64,000 bases of DNA from JBAZPT01 sp041645535 (GTDB lineage Bacteria > Patescibacteriota > Minisyncoccia > Moranbacterales > UBA2206), in assembly GCA_041645535.1 (NCBI GenBank), contig JBAZPT010000003.1, positions 1 through 64,000 of the forward strand. Reading direction: 5' to 3'. This document shows, piece after piece, positions 31,842 through 39,558 of this stretch; the stretch's first letter is position 1, and each line of letters begins with the position of its first letter. Under the pieces are notes generated by a model, which saw nothing but the letters and a program-made list of their open reading frames with translations, did not search any database and was not told the DNA's origin. The position numbers were made by a program, and so were the translations under genes.

Positions 31842-31865
31842 AAAGCCTCTTTTACGAGGCTTTTG
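31842..31865 (+). terminator. Intrinsic terminator after hsp20
   Basis: AAAGCCTC-TTTTAC-GAGGCTTTT hairpin with trailing T. Confidence 0.8.
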
Positions 31866-31909
31866 TTATTGCACTTGAGCCTATTTTGGGCTATTCTAAG
31901 GATATTACT

Positions 31910-33202
31910 ATGAGATACATCTTTTTTATTTTGTTTTTTTTGTTTTTTCCTTTCGTTTCCTTGGCGCAAACGGAAGATTTTTCGTTGGGATCTTTTTCCG
32001 GACAAAATGTTAACACCTGGTTCAGCAAAAATATAATCCTGAAAACCGGAGAAACTGCTACGGAGGTTTCCGGCGACCAAATCCGCGGGTGGATCCGAGA
32101 AATTGAAGATTTATCCTATAACCCCGCCCATGATTCTGAAATTGAAAATGTAAACTTTTGCCAATACAAAAAGTCTATCCCCTGCGCTCTGACGCTTTCC
32201 CTGAAAGACCAGTCTCATGTGCAAAAAATTTCCGAAGCTTCTCTCAATATAGAAACACTCAACAAGTTTTTGGACGAATTATCCCTCACGGTAGACAAAA
32301 ATCCGGAAAATGCCACCTTGCAAATGGAAGACAGCAAAGTATCTGTTTTTGCCTTAAGCAAAAACGGCGTCAGGCTCGATAAAGAAAAAAGTTTAATAAC
32401 TATTTTTAATTATTTTAAAAATAACAGCAGCACCGGTGAAATTAAATTGGCTTACGATGAACTCCAGCCGGAAATCACCACCGATTCCATAGATAATCTG
32501 GGCATCAAAACTCTCATCGGCGAAGGGACTTCCAATTTTGCCGGCTCGCCAAAAAACAGAATCCATAATATTTATGTTGGAGCTAAAAAATTCAACGGCG
32601 TGCTGATTAAGCCCGGTGAGAAATTTTCTTTTATTCAAACCCTGGGGCCGGTTGACGAATCAACCGGATATCTGCCCGAGCTGGTGATTAAAACTGACAA
32701 AACCGTGCCTGAATTCGGCGGAGGCATGTGCCAGGTTTCCACCACCGCCTTCCGTGCCGCGATTTACGCCGGACTCAAAATTACCGCGCGCACCCCGCAT
32801 GCTTATCCGGTCAGTTACTATAATCCGCAGGGCATGGACGCCACGGTCTATATTCCCAGTCCCGATTTGCGTTTTATCAACAACACGCCGGGACATATTT
32901 TAATCCAGACAAAAATTGACGGAACCCGGCTGGTTTTTGATTTCTTCGGCACTGATGACGGCCGCAAAATAAATATCACTGGGCCGAAAATAACCGAGCG
33001 TAATTCCGACGGCTCAATGAAAGCCACCTTTACCCAGGAAGTTTTAGACAAGGACGGCAATCAACTTATTGAAGATATTTTCAATAGCGCCTATGATTCG
33101 CCTTCAAAATATCCCCACCCCGGAGAAGAAGTATTCAAAGAAAAGCCCAGAGACTGGACCCAGGGAGAATGGAAAGCCTATAAAAAGCTGCATAATTTGT
33201 AA
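31910..33202 (+). CDS. VanW family secreted protein
   Basis: A 430-residue protein from the ATG at 31910 (an upstream TTG at 31886 is less likely). Signal peptide 1-18 (MRYIFFILFFLFFPFVSLA). A peptidoglycan-binding-like region follows, then the VanW domain at about 220-330 with GVLIKPGEKFSFIQTLGP, GGGMCQVSTTAFRAAI and AYPVSYYNPQG. VanW is found near glycopeptide-resistance genes, but its activity is unknown and cell-wall association is likely. The C-terminal stretch after 370 is charged. Confidence 0.88.
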   Translation: MRYIFFILFFLFFPFVSLAQTEDFSLGSFSGQNVNTWFSKNIILKTGETATEVSGDQIRGWIREIEDLSYNPAHDSEIENVNFCQYKKSIPCALTLSLKDQSHVQKISEASLNIETLNKFLDELSLTVDKNPENATLQMEDSKVSVFALSKNGVRLDKEKSLITIFNYFKNNSSTGEIKLAYDELQPEITTDSIDNLGIKTLIGEGTSNFAGSPKNRIHNIYVGAKKFNGVLIKPGEKFSFIQTLGPVDESTGYLPELVIKTDKTVPEFGGGMCQVSTTAFRAAIYAGLKITARTPHAYPVSYYNPQGMDATVYIPSPDLRFINNTPGHILIQTKIDGTRLVFDFFGTDDGRKINITGPKITERNSDGSMKATFTQEVLDKDGNQLIEDIFNSAYDSPSKYPHPGEEVFKEKPRDWTQGEWKAYKKLHNL

Positions 33203-33242
33203 TCCTCTCTCAGCTACTATTTCTAAAACAAGCCCTGTCACA

Positions 33243-33288
33243 TAAAAATCATCCTTATAAACTGGAGTTTGTGAGGATGATTTTTTGC
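33243..33288. terminator. Terminator after vanW-family gene
   Basis: AAAAATCATCCT...AGGATGATTTTTT hairpin. A second hairpin with AAAATATTGGGGTGTTTT follows at 33331-33376. The rest of 33203-33467 holds no gene. Confidence 0.75.
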
Positions 33289-33297
33289 GTATTTTGG

Positions 33298-33324
33298 TTA
33301 CCTACTGAGATATCTATGTAGATA
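33298..33324 (+). repeat. 27-bp direct repeat, left edge of restriction island
   Basis: A repeat containing ACCTACTGAGATATCTA and ending GTAGATA. It occurs again at 36709-36735 in the same orientation with one base different. It holds a near-palindrome (TATCTA-TGTAGATA). Confidence 0.8.
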
Positions 33325-33467
33325 ACCCAAAACGATACTCCGATATTTTCAAAAATATTGGGGTGTTTTGTTTTCAAGCTTAAAAAACAACAAGCCAGCC
33401 CGTATTTGAGCTGGAAAAACTGGCTCGATTGATTAATTAAGGTTTAATTAAAATTTTTCAATATTCA

Positions 33468-33869
33468 TTATTTTAAAAATTTCATAACTTTTCGAATCGC
33501 CTTTTCAGGATTTTTTTGAATTTCATGCCCCCAAATCCGTAAAACTTTCCAGCCTTCTCTTTTTAGCTTTGCGCGGTTTTTTTTGTCGCGCTTAATATTA
33601 TCCCCGATTTTTTTCAGCCAGTATTTTCTTGGAAGCCGTTGTTTTTGAACCGCATGCTTATAACCATGCCAAAAATCTCCATCTATGAAAATTGCAATCT
33701 TTTTCCTCGGCAATGCAATATCTGGATTACCAAGCGCCTTCTTATAGTGTTTCTGAAAATAAATGCCCCTTTTGCTCAATGCGCTGAAAACAGCTTTCTC
33801 TGTAGTCGTATTTTTTGAGCGGATATTTGACATTATTTCGCTTCTTTTTTTCTTCGTGAACATGTCCAT
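33468..33869 (-). CDS. vsr: Very-short-patch repair endonuclease Vsr
   Basis: A 133-residue Vsr-type nuclease that nicks T:G mismatches arising from deaminated 5-methylcytosine. Visible family features: MSNIRSKNTTTE, the core aspartate in IAIFIDGDFWHG, and the end WKVLRIWGHEI. It lies divergently beside a cytosine-C5 methyltransferase gene, its usual partner. Confidence 0.93.
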   Translation of the reverse strand: MDMFTKKKRSEIMSNIRSKNTTTEKAVFSALSKRGIYFQKHYKKALGNPDIALPRKKIAIFIDGDFWHGYKHAVQKQRLPRKYWLKKIGDNIKRDKKNRAKLKREGWKVLRIWGHEIQKNPEKAIRKVMKFLK

Positions 33870-33890
33870 ATGGCTGTGGATAACTTTCCC

Positions 33891-33919
33891 TTGTTAGTTC
33901 GGTAAATTTTCGGTATAAT
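33891..33919 (+). promoter_or_regulatory. Promoter of the LexA-methyltransferase gene
   Basis: TTGTTA (33891-33896), 17-bp spacer, perfect TATAAT (33914-33919). The spacer contains TTCGGTA twice in tandem (33898-33904, 33909-33915), overlapping the -10 box, a candidate binding site for the LexA-like part of the product. Confidence 0.6.
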
Positions 33920-33960
33920 ACAATTAAATTATAATGAAATAAAAAATTAAAGTCAAATCA

Positions 33961-35529
33961 ATGGCAACACTTACAAAAAGACAGAAACAAATATTGGAAT
34001 TTATAAAGTCTTATATAAAAAAGCATGGGATGTCCCCCACTATCCAAGAAATAAAAAAGAAATTCGGGCTTTCCGCACAGTCTACTATTCATCAACATAT
34101 AAATGAATTAGAAAAAAAAGGATTTATAGAAAAAAATGGAAGTTCGTCCAGAGGCATTGAATTAAAGAAACGAAATCAATACAATTTGACAAAGGTTCCG
34201 CTGGTAGGCGTAATTGCGGCTGGACAGCCGATTGAAGCTATTGAGACAGGGGGAGAAAGCGTGATGGTCGCAACAAACAATATTAATAAATTCGGCGAAT
34301 ATTACGCGCTTAAAGTCCAGGGCGACAGCATGATAGATGAGGGCATATTCGATAGCGATATTGTCGTCATTAAAAAACAGTCCGTTGCAGAAAATGGCCA
34401 AACGGTAGTTGCAATAATAGACGACAACGAGGCTACTTTGAAAAAAATTTATCGAGAAAAAAATAAGTTCAGGCTCCAGCCAGCAAACCAGTCCATGCTC
34501 CCCATATACAGAAAAGAAGTTGAAATCAGAGGAGTTGTCGTCGAGATAAAAAGGAGCTTTGAAAATAATAGCGGTTCCAAGCAAAAATCATTCGGGACGC
34601 TGGATTTATTCGCCGGAGTCGGCGGCATAAGGCTTGGGTTTGAAAAAGCAGGATTTAAAACTGTTTTCGCAAACGATTTCGACAAGCACTGCAAAAATAC
34701 CTATGATCTTAATTTTAAAACTTCCAAACTTATAGTAGAAGATATTAATAAAATTGGAATTGGCGATCTTCCCGAGTTTGATTTTCTCTTAGCCGGATTT
34801 CCGTGCCAGCCGTTTTCAGTCGCTGGATACCGGCAAGGATTTAGAGACAACCGGGGACGCGGCAATCTTTTTTTTAGAATTGCGGACATAATTGAAGAAA
34901 GGAAGCCGGCTGGATTCCTACTTGAAAATGTGAAGAATTTAAAAGGACATGACAGCGGAAAAACTTTTAAAATAATAATGGAAACCCTGGAAAATCTAGG
35001 CTACTATGTGCAATCTAAAGTTATGAACAGCATGGAATATGGAAATATTCCGCAAAACAGAGAGCGCCTGTACATAGTTGGATTTAAAAATAAAGATTAT
35101 GCCGATAAATTTGAATTTCCAAGCCAGCAAGAATTGAAAATAAAAGTTTCCGACTTGCTGGAAAAAAATGTGCCGGAAAAGTATTATTACAACGGAAAGC
35201 CTCTTTATGCAAAGCTTAAAAATTTTATTAAAGGAGAAGACAAGGTTTATCAATGGAGAAGGCAGTATGTCAGAGAAAATAAAAAAGGCGTATGCCCTAC
35301 TTTAACAGCCAACATGGGCATGGGGGGACACAATGTCCCTATTATTAAAGATAGAAATGGAATCAGAAAGCTGACTCCGCTTGAATGTTTTAGACTGCAA
35401 GGATTTCCTAAAGATTTTGTGCTTCCAAAAAATTTAGCCGATTCAGCTTTATACAAACAAGCTGGAAATTCCGTAAGCGTGCCTGTTATTGAGACTATGG
35501 CAAGACAGCTAAAAAAAGCGATTAAGTAA
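33961..35529 (+). CDS. LexA-like repressor fused to cytosine-C5 DNA methyltransferase
   Basis: A 522-residue fusion. Residues 1-70 are a LexA winged helix (TKRQKQILEFIKSYIKKHG). Residues 80-197 are a LexA/S24 protease domain with an Ala-Gly cleavage bond at A87-G88, nucleophile S123 (QGDSMID) and lysine near K161 (EATLKKIY). Residues 211-522 are a C5 methyltransferase with DLFAGVGGIRLGF, PCQPFS (C282), LLENVKNL and QRERLYIVG. All key residues of both parts are present. LexA normally self-cleaves on RecA filaments, so DNA damage could free the methyltransferase or relieve its own promoter. That is inference. Partner of vsr and the downstream putative nuclease. Confidence 0.92.
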   Translation: MATLTKRQKQILEFIKSYIKKHGMSPTIQEIKKKFGLSAQSTIHQHINELEKKGFIEKNGSSSRGIELKKRNQYNLTKVPLVGVIAAGQPIEAIETGGESVMVATNNINKFGEYYALKVQGDSMIDEGIFDSDIVVIKKQSVAENGQTVVAIIDDNEATLKKIYREKNKFRLQPANQSMLPIYRKEVEIRGVVVEIKRSFENNSGSKQKSFGTLDLFAGVGGIRLGFEKAGFKTVFANDFDKHCKNTYDLNFKTSKLIVEDINKIGIGDLPEFDFLLAGFPCQPFSVAGYRQGFRDNRGRGNLFFRIADIIEERKPAGFLLENVKNLKGHDSGKTFKIIMETLENLGYYVQSKVMNSMEYGNIPQNRERLYIVGFKNKDYADKFEFPSQQELKIKVSDLLEKNVPEKYYYNGKPLYAKLKNFIKGEDKVYQWRRQYVRENKKGVCPTLTANMGMGGHNVPIIKDRNGIRKLTPLECFRLQGFPKDFVLPKNLADSALYKQAGNSVSVPVIETMARQLKKAIK

Positions 35530-36493
35530 CCAGCTCTTTTAATTTTGGGAAGAGATCGTTTAAGTTGCGCAAATCATCCCAATAAACATACTCATTGTCA
35601 TTATTAAAAGATCTGCCTTTGTATTTTTCAGATGCTTTTAATTTTTTAAAATCCTTTCTCAGCGCCCATCCGCGCCTTTCAGCCCTTATCCCTTTAAGAG
35701 CAGGGAAATCAGAAAATATGTCTTCGCCTCTTCCGCCGAGACTTCTAAAAAATCTTTGCCCCGTGTTAGCCTTTTTCCAATGAACCTTATATGCAATAAA
35801 AAGTTCTGCTTTTCTCGGTCCATCAAATTCGTTTTCTGAAATAAGCATGAAATATTGAGTATCCTTAATTTGCACTTTTATTTTGGGAGAAATAAAATCA
35901 TCGCCAGATAATTTTATCCTCTTGATATCCTGGCCTTCATCAGTATTGCTCGTTCCAATAAAAAAATCCCTATTTAATTCGATCTCAATATTTTTTCTCT
36001 TGCTGTCAATTTTAAATGCTACTTCTACCAATAAGCCTTTGGTTATATCCATAATCGCCTCGATATCATACCTCATCTTTCCATTTGAATGCAATGTGAT
36101 ATAACCTTGATTTATCGCCTTTTTCGCCCATTCAAATTCTTCTATTATGTTTTCCAGTGGAATTAAAACTGAATTATCAATGCAAAACTGGCAATAATCA
36201 ATGATATCAGATATATAAGTAAAACCATTCGCAATCATGCCTTTTCCGACTGCATAGTTTTTAATTTTATTGGAACAATTCAATGATCCGCCTGCTACTG
36301 TTTTGAACTGTCCAGCAGAAAATTCCTCAAACCCGCGAGGTCCGAGTATTTTATTGACAATCTCATAAACTTTTAAACACTCTGATTTTTTTTCAAAATG
36401 TATTTGCTGATCTTTTTTAATTTTTAATTCTTCAAGTATTGTATTTGGGATCAGCCTATTTTTTTCTTCGATAAAATTTAATTCTTTTTTCAT
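35522..36493 (-). CDS. Putative restriction endonuclease of the island
   Basis: A 323-residue protein convergent with the methyltransferase gene (8-bp overlap). No named family was recognised. Visible are a DNA-binding-looking N-terminal half (EFSAGQFKTVAGGSLNCSN), a middle beta-rich region (LLVEVAFKIDSKRKNIEIEL), and a basic C-terminal third. Its place in a Vsr plus C5-methyltransferase island makes the cognate type II endonuclease the leading guess, without catalytic residues I can point to. Confidence 0.5.
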   Translation of the reverse strand: MKKELNFIEEKNRLIPNTILEELKIKKDQQIHFEKKSECLKVYEIVNKILGPRGFEEFSAGQFKTVAGGSLNCSNKIKNYAVGKGMIANGFTYISDIIDYCQFCIDNSVLIPLENIIEEFEWAKKAINQGYITLHSNGKMRYDIEAIMDITKGLLVEVAFKIDSKRKNIEIELNRDFFIGTSNTDEGQDIKRIKLSGDDFISPKIKVQIKDTQYFMLISENEFDGPRKAELFIAYKVHWKKANTGQRFFRSLGGRGEDIFSDFPALKGIRAERRGWALRKDFKKLKASEKYKGRSFNNDNEYVYWDDLRNLNDLFPKLKELVT

Positions 36494-36501
36494 AGTTTTT
36501 A

Positions 36502-36690
36502 TTATTTTTTACTCCGATAATCCCTAATCACAATCCCGCCCGGAACTCTTTTCACATTCACTTTCTGTTTTTCGCGCCAGCCGAGGTCGCGGATCATTTC
36601 AATCGGAATTGTGATGCCGAAACTGGCTCCGCCGGCCATTTTGGTAATTTTTCTGATATTTTTTTCTTCGGATTTTCTTCTGGTTTGCAT
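36502..36690 (-). CDS. AbrB/MazE-like DNA-binding protein
   Basis: A 62-residue SpoVT/AbrB-type swapped-hairpin DNA-binding protein (ITKMAGGASFGITIPIEMIRDLGW). It is 8 bp upstream of the putative endonuclease gene on the same strand and probably regulates it. No toxin partner is visible, so it is not an obvious antitoxin. Confidence 0.8.
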   Translation of the reverse strand: MQTRRKSEEKNIRKITKMAGGASFGITIPIEMIRDLGWREKQKVNVKRVPGGIVIRDYRSKK

Positions 36691-36708
36691 AAATTTTTAG
36701 ATTATTAT

Positions 36709-36735
36709 TTACCTACTGAGATATCTACGTAGATA
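36709..36735 (+). repeat. 27-bp direct repeat, right edge of restriction island
   Basis: Second copy of the repeat at 33298-33324 (C instead of T at one site, which makes TATCTACGTAGATA a perfect palindrome). It lies just upstream of the AbrB start, so it could also act as an operator. Confidence 0.8.
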
Positions 36736-36822
36736 TCCTTGTTTATATTTTACGCCAAAATCAGTCTGCTTGCAACCGCATAAAACAAAAAACAGCACCC
36801 TGAAAGTGCCATTTTTGTTTTG

Positions 36823-36895
36823 TGCGCCCTGTAGGATTCGAACCTACGGCCTTCTGGTCCGAAGCCAGACACTCTATCCACTGAGCTAAGGGCGC
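36823..36895 (-). tRNA. tRNA-Arg(UCG)
   Basis: A 73-nt tRNA: acceptor GCGCCCT/AGGGCGC, anticodon TCG in loop CTTCGGA, T-loop GGTTCGAATCC. A hairpin terminator follows it at 36789-36816. Confidence 0.92.
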
Positions 36896-36920
36896 GATTT
36901 TTAGGTAAAAACCTACAGAG

Positions 36921-36995
36921 GGGCGGCTATTGGGAATCGAACCCAAATTCTCGGTACCACAAACCGATGTCTTAGCCGCTAGACGATAGCCGCCC
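36921..36995 (-). tRNA. tRNA-His(GUG)
   Basis: A tRNA with anticodon GTG in loop TTGTGGT. The additional 5' G opposite C73 typical of tRNA-His is encoded (GGGCGGCT...AGCCGCCC). Confidence 0.92.
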
Positions 36996-37010
36996 CTCTA
37001 TAGACTTTTG

Positions 37011-37084
37011 TGCGCCCACCAGGACTCGAACCTGGGACCATTTGCTTAAGAGGCAACTGCTACTACCAACTGAGCTATGGGCGC
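37011..37084 (-). tRNA. tRNA-Lys(CUU)
   Basis: A 74-nt tRNA: acceptor GCGCCCA/TGGGCGC, anticodon CTT in loop CTCTTAA, T-loop GGTTCGAGTCC. Its 5' end is overlapped by the end of the HTH gene on the same strand. Confidence 0.9.
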
Positions 37085-37803
37085 ATGTAATCTGTTTTCA
37101 ATTTACTCCACCTTCTTTCAATTTTTTCTATTTGTTTCGCATTAACATCTTCTAAAATTGCATTAACCCAACCAAACACCCGATGCCGCAAGTCAGTGCC
37201 TTTAAAAACTCTGATTTTAATCGTACCATAATAAAGAGTGTTTCTTTTATAGTTTTTATTTTTTGGTTTAATAAAGCTTTTCCCAAAATTTTCAAGTGGG
37301 ATGCCGGTTATTTCCGACCAAAATTTTTTTATTAATACATCTTTTTGTTGTGGATAAATATTTAAATGTGCAGAGAGATCTTTTGCCTCAACATTCGCGA
37401 CATCTTTTAGCCAGCACACGAAAAATTTAATTAGATACGGATCAGAATTTGTCATAGCAAAGTGCTGTGTTTTAGCACCTTCCGCCCAATAAAGAGCTGC
37501 TCCAACTAATTTGCGAGCTCTCTTGTCTAAAGGAAGCTTGATCTCCTTTTCTCCTTTTTGAATAATATAACTTATTTCTCTTTTTCTCCGTTCATGACTA
37601 CAATTTGGACCTTTCGATAAAATTTCAATTTGTTTTGTATATAATCTTTTCTTGTGTTCCGGCTTCAAAATAATATCACCACACCATAACCGGGCAGTAC
37701 TTTTTGCTATATCTAATTTATCTGATATTTCCTTGTAGCTAAAACCTTTTTGTTTTCTAAGCTGTCTAGCTTTTTGTTTTATTTTCTTGCCGTATTTAAT
37801 CAT
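37075..37803 (-). CDS. HTH protein with LAGLIDADG-like C-terminal region
   Basis: A 242-residue protein from the ATG at 37803. An N-terminal helix-turn-helix (FSYKEISDKLDIAKSTARLWC, about 20-42) is followed by a basic linker, then a region (about 95-225) with GAALYWAEGAK and later YGTIKIRVFK, a pattern recalling LAGLIDADG-type DNA-binding or homing-nuclease folds. It sits inside a tRNA cluster, and its last 10 bp lie in tRNA-Lys. A selfish or tRNA-linked mobile gene is possible. A longer frame upstream is read through a tRNA and is not real. Confidence 0.65.
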   Translation of the reverse strand: MIKYGKKIKQKARQLRKQKGFSYKEISDKLDIAKSTARLWCGDIILKPEHKKRLYTKQIEILSKGPNCSHERRKREISYIIQKGEKEIKLPLDKRARKLVGAALYWAEGAKTQHFAMTNSDPYLIKFFVCWLKDVANVEAKDLSAHLNIYPQQKDVLIKKFWSEITGIPLENFGKSFIKPKNKNYKRNTLYYGTIKIRVFKGTDLRHRVFGWVNAILEDVNAKQIEKIERRWSKLKTDYMRP

Positions 37804-37844
37804 ACTTCCATTATATGCCACATGGAGACACCTTGCAAGTTTTG

Positions 37845-37917
37845 TGCGCCGAGCAGGAATCGGACCTGCGACCAAAAGGTTAGAAACCTTCTGCTCTATC
37901 CACTGAGCTACCGGCGC
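37845..37917 (-). tRNA. tRNA-Arg(UCU)
   Basis: A 73-nt tRNA: acceptor GCGCCGG/TCGGCGC, anticodon TCT in loop TTTCTAA, T-loop GGTCCGATTCC. Third arginine tRNA in the window. Confidence 0.91.
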
Positions 37918-38016
37918 GTTGCAGCGCTCCGCTACAGCGCATAATAATATAAAATTGCCTTTTCGGCAATAAAATAAGCATAAACCAATCTTAAGCAAAA
38001 GTCAATATCATTGCCC

Positions 38017-38337
38017 TTATCTTAGCCGGAAAATGTCCGGGATATTTTCGATGTTTCGCTGGTATTCGCTTCTCTTGCCTTCCACTTCCCTCACAAGCGC
38101 GTCAAATTTGTCTTTGCTGAAAATCGAACCGCTTTGCTTGGTATTGATATATTCCTGCCGGCGCGCTTCGCTCCAGCCAGGATTAGTAATATTGCTATAC
38201 CAAAGATAGGCGCAGTAGCCGATCAAAATTAAAAAGATGAGCATCAGCGCCCAGCGCCTTCTTTTATTTAAAAATAAGACCGTCTTTTGGCAAAACTTGG
38301 GTAAATCTATTTTAATTTTCAAATTCTTAACCTCCAT
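38017..38337 (-). CDS. Small membrane protein at the end of the pilus operon
   Basis: A 106-residue protein with one membrane helix (about 28-48) after a basic N-terminus and an extracytoplasmic helical C-terminus. No family was recognised. It lies 10 bp after the pilO-like gene, where pilP-like genes sit in other type IV pilus operons, but it lacks a lipoprotein signal. Confidence 0.7.
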   Translation of the reverse strand: MEVKNLKIKIDLPKFCQKTVLFLNKRRRWALMLIFLILIGYCAYLWYSNITNPGWSEARRQEYINTKQSGSIFSKDKFDALVREVEGKRSEYQRNIENIPDIFRLR

Positions 38338-38347
38338 TTTATTTTCG

Positions 38348-39019
38348 CTATTTTTTTAAATACACGACTATAGTGATCGCCGTTTTTATGGTTTCTTTTT
38401 CCAGGGTTATTTTTTCATTAGTTCGGGAAGCGTTGAATGGGCTTGCGCCTTTTTGAGTCTGTGATTGATCGGCAACATTTTTCACGGCATTAATGGAAAT
38501 AATATTCAGATAATAACTGAAGTTTTCTATTTTGTGGATAAAATTTATGAGCTCCGCGTATCCGCCCTCCAGGCTTATTTGCACCGTGATATATTTATCA
38601 TAGGGCAGGCTCCCTAAAATAGTCTCCTTTATTGCATCCTTGGCTTTGGCGGCGCTGGCGGGCTTAGCAGGATCCGCCTCATTAATTTTCAAACTTATTT
38701 TGTTGCCGGTAATTTCCGCCAGAGCTTCGAGCTTTTTGATAAAATCAATTTCCGTGCTTTCATCCAACGAAGCGTCCAGATCACTTTCTCTCTCTCGAAA
38801 GGATTGCCGCGCCGCTTCCATTTCCGGAATTTTAGCGATACGGGATTGATTATTTTCATTATCAATCGTCTTCTCCTGAACGACATTGGAAGTGAAGTTT
38901 ATATTCTCGATTAATTTGTAGGCGCCAAAGAAGAGAGCCGTCCCGATTAAAACCACGGTTATCGCGACACTTAGCCATAATTTATATTTTTTCCAAAAAT
39001 CGATCATTTTTTCAAGCAC
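38348..39019 (-). CDS. pilO: PilO-like inner-membrane pilus assembly protein
   Basis: A 223-residue bitopic protein: membrane helix at about 14-33, coiled coil (about 60-105), then a ferredoxin-like periplasmic fold. In type IV pilus systems PilO pairs with PilN to join the inner-membrane platform to PilM. Sequence is divergent, so the call rests on size, topology and gene order. It overlaps pilN by 16 bp. Confidence 0.78.
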   Translation of the reverse strand: MLEKMIDFWKKYKLWLSVAITVVLIGTALFFGAYKLIENINFTSNVVQEKTIDNENNQSRIAKIPEMEAARQSFRERESDLDASLDESTEIDFIKKLEALAEITGNKISLKINEADPAKPASAAKAKDAIKETILGSLPYDKYITVQISLEGGYAELINFIHKIENFSYYLNIISINAVKNVADQSQTQKGASPFNASRTNEKITLEKETIKTAITIVVYLKK

Positions 39020-39558
39020 TCCTTTTTAATGGTTAAAGCGATCGAAAAATCCACATTCTCTCTGGCGACCAAACTGGAAAGCGGCAAATTCACTTCGTCA
39101 AAACAGCCGCTTTTTTCCAAATTTTCCTTGAAAGTTATCAGAATATCCCGGTCGCGCGCTTTGCCGGAAACCGCCGCCTTGTAATTATCTGTCGCTATGC
39201 TGGTTATAATAATCTCGACCGGAACCGAACTGTTTAATTTTTCAAAAAAATTCGTCCAATAAAGCTGTCCGCTTTGTATTTTTAATATCTCGGACATTTT
39301 AACATTGATTTTTTTTATCTGCGCATCAAAATCGCTGATTTGTTTTATTCTTTCGACATCCTGTCCGTTTAACCCGGCGTTATTTTCCGCCATATTCAGA
39401 TTTATCTGCAAAATATAACTAATACTGAAAAGCATTGCCAAAAAAATAACCATAATAAAAACCAGCCCAAATTCCCATCTGAGAACTGTTCTGACTTTCT
39501 TAGCTTTTTCTATTTCCTCCCGCTTGGCAGGCGGGATGAGATTTAATTTAATCTTCAT
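39004..39558 (-). CDS. pilN: PilN-like pilus assembly protein
   Basis: A 184-residue bitopic protein beginning MKIKLNLIPP, the conserved PilN N-terminal peptide that binds PilM. Then a membrane helix (about 29-51) and a periplasmic domain. It overlaps pilM (11 bp) and pilO (16 bp). Confidence 0.88.
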   Translation of the reverse strand: MKIKLNLIPPAKREEIEKAKKVRTVLRWEFGLVFIMVIFLAMLFSISYILQINLNMAENNAGLNGQDVERIKQISDFDAQIKKINVKMSEILKIQSGQLYWTNFFEKLNSSVPVEIIITSIATDNYKAAVSGKARDRDILITFKENLEKSGCFDEVNLPLSSLVARENVDFSIALTIKKECLKK

